From positions 1 through 15,845 of the forward strand of contig CAMOZF010000008.1 in NCBI GenBank assembly GCA_946630765.1: a stretch of DNA of 15,845 bases, written 5' to 3'. The stretch comes from an uncultured Lachnospiraceae bacterium. GTDB taxonomy: Bacteria > Bacillota_A > Clostridia > Lachnospirales > Lachnospiraceae. The notes under the pieces were generated by a model. It worked only from the letters and a program-made list of their open reading frames with translations. It had not been told where the DNA came from and did no database searches. Of this stretch, positions 12,069-15,845 are shown in pieces. How positions within the stretch are numbered: position 1 is the stretch's first letter; the number at the start of each line of letters is the position of its first letter. The translations under genes and the position numbers were made by a program.

Positions 12069-14762
12069 ATGAAAGCAGTCAGACTCAGAACGGCGGACCT
12101 GTTAAACCCGATCGGTATCGATGTACGGTCACCGCGTTTGACCTGGAACGCATACGGCGGAACCAAGCAGACCGCTTATCAGCTGGTCGCAAGGAATGCT
12201 GAGGGCAGGACGGTATTTGATTCCGGAAAAGTACCCGGAGATCATATGTATTGCATCTATGCCGGAGAAGCCCTGAAAAGCCGCGACAGGATCTCCTGGC
12301 GGGTGGCTTTATGGGATGAGGACGAAGATAATCTTCCGGAGTGGTCCGGGGAGGCGTATTTTGAGATGGGTCTTCTGGAGCCCTCCGACTGGCAGGCCAA
12401 ATGGATTGCCGGTGTGGATACGGACAGGGCAGAGAGGCTTCCCGCAGACTATTTCAGGAAATATTATACTGTAAAACAGGGGCTTGTTTCGGCGAGACTT
12501 TATGCGACAGCGCTTGGCGTGTACTATGCACGACTCAACCGCATCAAGGTCACAACCCCGCTTGCACCCGGCACGACGGAATACGAAAAGCGCCTGTATT
12601 ACCAGACCTATGATGTAACGCCTTACGTAAAGGCCGGAGAAGAAAATGAAATCATTTTCACACTCGGCGACGGCTGGTATAAGGGAAAGATCGGGGCGCT
12701 CCAGAACGAGTATTTCTTCGGAACACAGACCGCGCTTTTTGCCCAGCTGGAGCTTAGCTATGAAGACGGGAGCCGGGAAGTGATCGCGACGGACGGCAGC
12801 TTCCGGTGGACAAACGACGGACCGATCCGTTTCTCGGATCTGAAGGACGGCGAAGTATACGACGCCCGGAAATGCTATGAATACGATGCTCCGACGAAAC
12901 GGTATACACGGGAGGATCCCTACCGCGGGAACGCCGTGGAACTTCATTCTGAGACACGGATCCCGACATCGTCGAATGCTGCATATATCACAGAGCATGA
13001 AACCTTCAACCCGAAGCTTCTGATTTCGCCTTCGGGAGCGAAAATCCTTGACTTTGGCCAGAACCTGGCAGGCTATGTGCGTTTCTACAGCTGGCTTCCC
13101 GAAGGACAGGAAATGCGTCTTAGGCTCTTCGAGGCACTTGATCATGGGGAGTATTCCAATACATCATTAAGCTTCCCGATGTCGCAGCCGGCGGTGGAGA
13201 CCGTGAAGCAGGAGATCATCTATATCGGATCCGGAAGAGGGGATCTTTTCCAGCCGGAGTTCTTCTATTCGGGCTTCCGCTATGCGCTTGTAGAGGGCGT
13301 GGAAGAGGTGAATCCGGAGTATTTCGAGGCCGTGTCGGTCTACTCGGACATCGAGTATTTCGGCGACTTTGACTGCTCCAATGAAGCGATTGTGAAATTC
13401 TTAAGGAACACCCGCTGGTCGATGAAGAGCAACTTTATCGATGTTCCGACGGACTGCCCGCAGCGCGAAAAGAGCGGCTGGACCGGCGACGCCCAGGTCT
13501 TCTGCCGGACAGCGACGTATCTCGGAGCGACAAAGGCATTCTTCAGGAAGTGGCTGAAGGACGTGCGCGACTGCCAGCGGGAGAACGGCCTTGTGGAAGA
13601 TGTGAATCCCAAGGCAAGTCCCTCCGATTCCGAACACGCCATGGTGAACGGCGCGGTCGGCTGGGCGGACGCTGTTGTCATTATCCCCTATACGATCTGG
13701 AAACTGACCGGTGACTCCTCGTTTATTACCGACAACCTGGAACTGATGCGCGCCTTCGCGGATCAGAGGATTGTCGCCTGTGCGGATAAGTCGATGCTTC
13801 ATCTTCCGGATGAGGGACCGTACGCGATGATGAAAAAGCTGTACGATACCTTTAAGATCGAGGATTCCGAGCTCAATAAGTATGTCGTCGAATCCGGCAT
13901 TCACTGGGGCGAATGGCTGGTCGCCGAGTCGCAGGAGCCCTCGGTTACCGGAAACGGCATTACGGACCTTCTGATGCCCAAACAGGAAGTCGGGACGGCC
14001 TATACCTATTACTCCATGAAACTCCTCTCGGAGATGCTGGAGAAAATCGGGGAGAAAGAGAGCGCTGTAAAATACCGCGAATTTGCCGAAGGCGCGAAGA
14101 AGGCCTATCACTTCCACTGGGTGAAGAACGGAACGACAGATACAAAGCGGATGGCGGAGCTTGTGCGGCCGCTCGCGCTCGGAATTCTCTCGGAAGAGGA
14201 AGAGAAGGTATTTGCCGAAAAACTGAATGAAATGGCTGTATCGAGGCATTACAAGGTCGGTACGGGCTTCCTCTCAACGCCCTTTGTACTGCAGGTGCTT
14301 GCGGAGCACGGCTATATCGACACCGCCTACCGGATGCTGGAGAACCGGGAAGCGCCGGGCTGGCTTGCCATGGCGGAGAAAGGCGCGACGACGGTCTGGG
14401 AAGAATACGAGTGCTATGACGGGGACGGACACCCGCTTGCAAAGAGCATGAACCATTATTCGCCGGGAGCGGTCTGTGCCTTCCTGTTCGACACGGTTGC
14501 GGGGGTAAAAGTAACCGGGGAAAATCATGTGACGATCCGTCCCATGCCGGGCGGTACGCTGTCCTATGCAGCGGCGGTCGTGCATACCAGTTACGGAAAA
14601 GTGGTGAGTTCCTGGGAAGCTTCGTCAAGGTTTGATCCGAAGCGGAAGCTGACCTTTATGGTCGAGATTCCGGCGAATATGACGGCGACCCTGATTCTTC
14701 CGGACGGAAAGACGCACGAGCTTCAGACCGGCTCGTATACCTTCCATTCCTATCCGGCCTGA
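12069..14762 (+). CDS. GH78 alpha-L-rhamnosidase
   Basis: An 897-residue glycoside hydrolase of family 78, an inverting enzyme that removes terminal alpha-L-rhamnose from plant glycosides, pectin side chains or bacterial polysaccharides. The layout is the usual one: N-terminal Ig-like domain (about 3-100, LRTADLLNPIGIDVRSPRLT), beta-sandwich domains (about 108-430, with AKWIAG, LYATALGVYYARLN, LGDGWYKG and ILDFGQNLAGYVRF), then the (alpha/alpha)6 barrel and a C-terminal beta domain. The barrel carries DVPTDCPQREKSGWTGDAQ with Asp462, Glu467 and Asp474 spaced exactly as the acidic active-site residues of Bacillus RhaB; Glu778 in TTVWEEY is the likely base. MNHYSPGAV (794-802) is also conserved. 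No signal peptide is visible, so it acts in the cytoplasm on imported oligosaccharides. It has its own promoter. The remnant of a sugar transporter directly follows the stop codon. Confidence 0.95.
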   Translation: MKAVRLRTADLLNPIGIDVRSPRLTWNAYGGTKQTAYQLVARNAEGRTVFDSGKVPGDHMYCIYAGEALKSRDRISWRVALWDEDEDNLPEWSGEAYFEMGLLEPSDWQAKWIAGVDTDRAERLPADYFRKYYTVKQGLVSARLYATALGVYYARLNRIKVTTPLAPGTTEYEKRLYYQTYDVTPYVKAGEENEIIFTLGDGWYKGKIGALQNEYFFGTQTALFAQLELSYEDGSREVIATDGSFRWTNDGPIRFSDLKDGEVYDARKCYEYDAPTKRYTREDPYRGNAVELHSETRIPTSSNAAYITEHETFNPKLLISPSGAKILDFGQNLAGYVRFYSWLPEGQEMRLRLFEALDHGEYSNTSLSFPMSQPAVETVKQEIIYIGSGRGDLFQPEFFYSGFRYALVEGVEEVNPEYFEAVSVYSDIEYFGDFDCSNEAIVKFLRNTRWSMKSNFIDVPTDCPQREKSGWTGDAQVFCRTATYLGATKAFFRKWLKDVRDCQRENGLVEDVNPKASPSDSEHAMVNGAVGWADAVVIIPYTIWKLTGDSSFITDNLELMRAFADQRIVACADKSMLHLPDEGPYAMMKKLYDTFKIEDSELNKYVVESGIHWGEWLVAESQEPSVTGNGITDLLMPKQEVGTAYTYYSMKLLSEMLEKIGEKESAVKYREFAEGAKKAYHFHWVKNGTTDTKRMAELVRPLALGILSEEEEKVFAEKLNEMAVSRHYKVGTGFLSTPFVLQVLAEHGYIDTAYRMLENREAPGWLAMAEKGATTVWEEYECYDGDGHPLAKSMNHYSPGAVCAFLFDTVAGVKVTGENHVTIRPMPGGTLSYAAAVVHTSYGKVVSSWEASSRFDPKRKLTFMVEIPANMTATLILPDGKTHELQTGSYTFHSYPA

Positions 14763-15182
14763 AAAAGAGCTTTTGCAGGCCCGGCGGCAGGCGTCGAACT
14801 TTTTGCAGACCAGACCGCCGGAGCCGTGACCTGGATCAACTTCTCCTATCAGGGAGCAAATGCACTGACCGCCCTGATGTTCGTCATCCTCTTCCTGTTC
14901 TTCTTTAAGATTGACCGGGAGATGCCTGTCGTGACGAAGACGCTGACCGAACGCAGGAAAGCCGAATGTGAAGCGCTTGGCATTCCGTATGTTTCACCGC
15001 AGGAGCAGCAGCGCGCGGAAATCATGGAGCAGCAGAAGGAAGCGGAAGCAAACCGTGTGAAGGAGCTTCGCGAGAAGTGCGAGAAGAAGGGACGCGACTT
15101 TGAAGAAGAGTACCGGAAATACCTCGAGAAGCAGGCAAAGAAGAAAGCCCGCAAGGCGAAGCAGAAAGAAAAGAACTCCTGA
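14763..15182 (+). pseudogene. C-terminal remnant of a GPH/MFS-type sugar transporter
   Basis: Directly after the rhamnosidase stop, and in the same reading frame, 139 codons remain open to a TGA at 15180-15182. The translation begins AFAGPAAGVELFADQTAGAV and has one clear hydrophobic segment, LTALMFVILFLFFF, followed by KIDREMPVVTKTLTERRKAE, YVSPQEQQRAEIMEQQ and a long Lys/Glu-rich coiled tail (KCEKKGRDFEEEYRKYLEKQ). This is how clostridial glycoside-pentoside-hexuronide transporters end: last membrane helix, then a charged cytoplasmic extension. The preceding eleven or so membrane helices are absent. A GTG at 14826 could start a 118-residue protein, but its GGAG is only 2 bases away, a poor ribosome site, so I favour a truncated pseudogene. 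A short single-span membrane protein is the alternative. Loss of a rhamnoside importer next to GH78 would fit the neighbourhood. Confidence 0.6.
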
Positions 15183-15196
15183 TCAATAGAGAAATG

Positions 15197-15264
15197 AAAA
15201 AAGGGGCTGTCGCAATAGCAAATGATATTTGAGGTATCATTGCTGGGGCGGCAGCCTCTTTTTT
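15197..15264. terminator. Bidirectional intrinsic terminator between convergent genes
   Basis: Outer 12-bp stem AGGGGCTGTCGC (15202-15213) with GCGGCAGCCTCT (15248-15259), two G-T pairs, encloses an inner stem AGCA-ATGATA (15217-15227, one bulged A) with TATCATTGCT (15235-15244). It is flanked by six A (15197-15202) and six T (15259-15264), so it ends transcripts in both directions: the rhamnosidase/remnant mRNA from the left and the beta-mannosidase mRNA from the right. Confidence 0.85.
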
Positions 15265-15283
15265 ATGCTGTCTTGGCGGCTTG

Positions 15284-15331
15284 TCAGCGGACGTCGAAGA
15301 CGCTTATCGCTGTCAGGCCTTCCAGGCTATC
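15284..15331 (-). pseudogene. Degenerate second copy of the beta-mannosidase C-terminal tail
   Basis: On the minus strand these 48 bases translate as DSLEGLTAISVFDVR-stop. The true end of the neighbouring beta-mannosidase (15343-15390) reads GSTEGLTVRSVFDIH-stop. The two DNA stretches match at 34 of 48 positions by my alignment, 24 of the last 30 coding bases. The copies are 59 bases apart, so the second copy is out of frame with the gene and is not read with it. It looks like the leftover 3' end of a duplicated or paralogous beta-mannosidase gene. A perfect 7-bp inverted repeat (TCCAGGC, TATCTT, GCCTGGA; 15321-15340) overlaps its upstream edge and has no T-run. Confidence 0.65.
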
Positions 15332-15342
15332 TTGCCTGGATG

Positions 15343-15845
15343 TCAGTGGATATCGAAGACGCTTCTAACTGTGAGACCCTCTGTGCTGCCCGAGAGGATT
15401 TTCACGCGCTTTTCGCCCGGATCCATGTCGAAGTAGTTGTCAGAGAGAAGCAGCGTCTCGTCGGCGTTCTGAATCTCGACGGACTTTGCGTAAGCCTGCG
15501 ATGTCACAACGATTTCGTCACCCTCCACCCGAAGTGCGAGCTTCGGATCCCTGTAGCCAAAATGCTTCGGGACAGAGAAAATGACACTTCCTGAGCCGAG
15601 CACACTACCGTCCGATACCGCAGAGTAACTGACGTAATCACCGTAGAGGTCGGCGTCCGCGAAATCAACGGTCTCCGTCCATACGGCAGAGAGCGGCGGC
15701 ACCGTGATGCGGAAGGAGCCGCTTCTTTTCACTTCGCCCGAGGAGGAGCGCAGCGTATAGAAAAGCTCTGCACGCACTTCCTGCATGGTTTCGTTGCTGA
15801 TGTTGAAGCGGATGGTTTTCCTGACATCGTAAGGCTCCGCGTTGA
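15343..15845 (-). CDS. GH2 beta-mannosidase, C-terminal part (5' end beyond window edge)
   Basis: The last 167 residues of a protein that enters from the right edge. They form the C-terminal beta-sandwich region typical of family 2 beta-mannosidases (Ig_mannosidase type): RFNISNETMQEVRAELFY, FRITVPPLSAVWTETVDFAD, YGDYVSYSAVSDG, SVIFSVPKHFGYRDPKLALR, SQAYAKSVEIQ and LLLSDNYFDMDPGEKRVKIL. The family trims terminal beta-mannose from N-glycans or mannans. The catalytic barrel lies outside the window, so activity cannot be judged, and another GH2 enzyme is possible though less likely. An internal ATG at 15786 is not the start: the frame stays open and conserved upstream to the edge. The gene is convergent with the rhamnosidase and ends in a region containing a duplicated tail and the bidirectional terminator. 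Confidence 0.85.
   Translation of the reverse strand, partial: NAEPYDVRKTIRFNISNETMQEVRAELFYTLRSSSGEVKRSGSFRITVPPLSAVWTETVDFADADLYGDYVSYSAVSDGSVLGSGSVIFSVPKHFGYRDPKLALRVEGDEIVVTSQAYAKSVEIQNADETLLLSDNYFDMDPGEKRVKILSGSTEGLTVRSVFDIH

Noticed and set aside
14826..15182. Independent 118-residue gene starting at GTG 14826
   Set aside because: The only GGAG is 2 bases from the GTG, and transporter-like coding sequence continues upstream of it to the GH78 stop, so a truncated gene is more likely; kept as an alternative.
1..15845. CRISPR arrays, tRNA/rRNA genes, insertion sequences, prophage or riboswitches
   Set aside because: No regularly spaced repeats, no transposase or phage proteins, and no recognisable RNA fold were seen in the intergenic gaps, which are all under 200 bases.

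Overview
The window looks like a chromosomal stretch from a Gram-positive, anaerobic, gut-type Bacillota, most likely Lachnospiraceae or a close clostridial relative. The reasons are strong GGAGG-type ribosome sites, SigA-like promoters, a membrane-anchored polysaccharide deacetylase with DUF5011 repeats, several glycoside hydrolases of plant- and host-glycan type, and the long charged tail typical of clostridial GPH sugar transporters. This placement is inferred from gene content; no rRNA or tRNA gene is present to confirm it.

Left part (1-3629, all minus strand): a UxuA-like mannonate dehydratase family protein, then exodeoxyribonuclease III (32 bp gap, likely co-transcribed), then a membrane-anchored DUF5011/NodB polysaccharide deacetylase. 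The deacetylase has its own very good promoter and a leader hairpin, and it runs off the left edge. The UxuA-like gene is divergent from a plus-strand MATE transporter. Between them is a 25-bp palindrome that covers the -35 regions of both promoters, so one regulator may control both.

Middle (3796-9127, plus strand): MATE exporter and a YfbR-type 5'-deoxynucleotidase coupled by an ATGA overlap; then a four-gene run of a double zinc-ribbon protein of unknown function, a DUF1295 membrane enzyme (ATGA overlap), a single GNAT acetyltransferase and a tandem (two-domain) GNAT protein.

Right part (9219-15845): carbohydrate genes. A GH13 alpha-glucosidase with oligo-1,6-glucosidase features is followed by an AEC-family membrane transporter. 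Next come a separately promoted GH78 alpha-L-rhamnosidase and, after its stop, the in-frame C-terminal remnant of a GPH-type sugar transporter. A bidirectional terminator separates this from the 3' end of a convergent GH2 beta-mannosidase that enters from the right edge. Between terminator and mannosidase stop lies a second, degenerate copy of the mannosidase's last 15 codons, a scar of an earlier duplication or paralogue.

No CRISPR array, RNA gene, insertion sequence or phage gene was seen. The most notable points are the shared divergent operator, the zinc-ribbon/DUF1295/GNAT operon, and two gene-decay scars at the right end (transporter tail and mannosidase tail).
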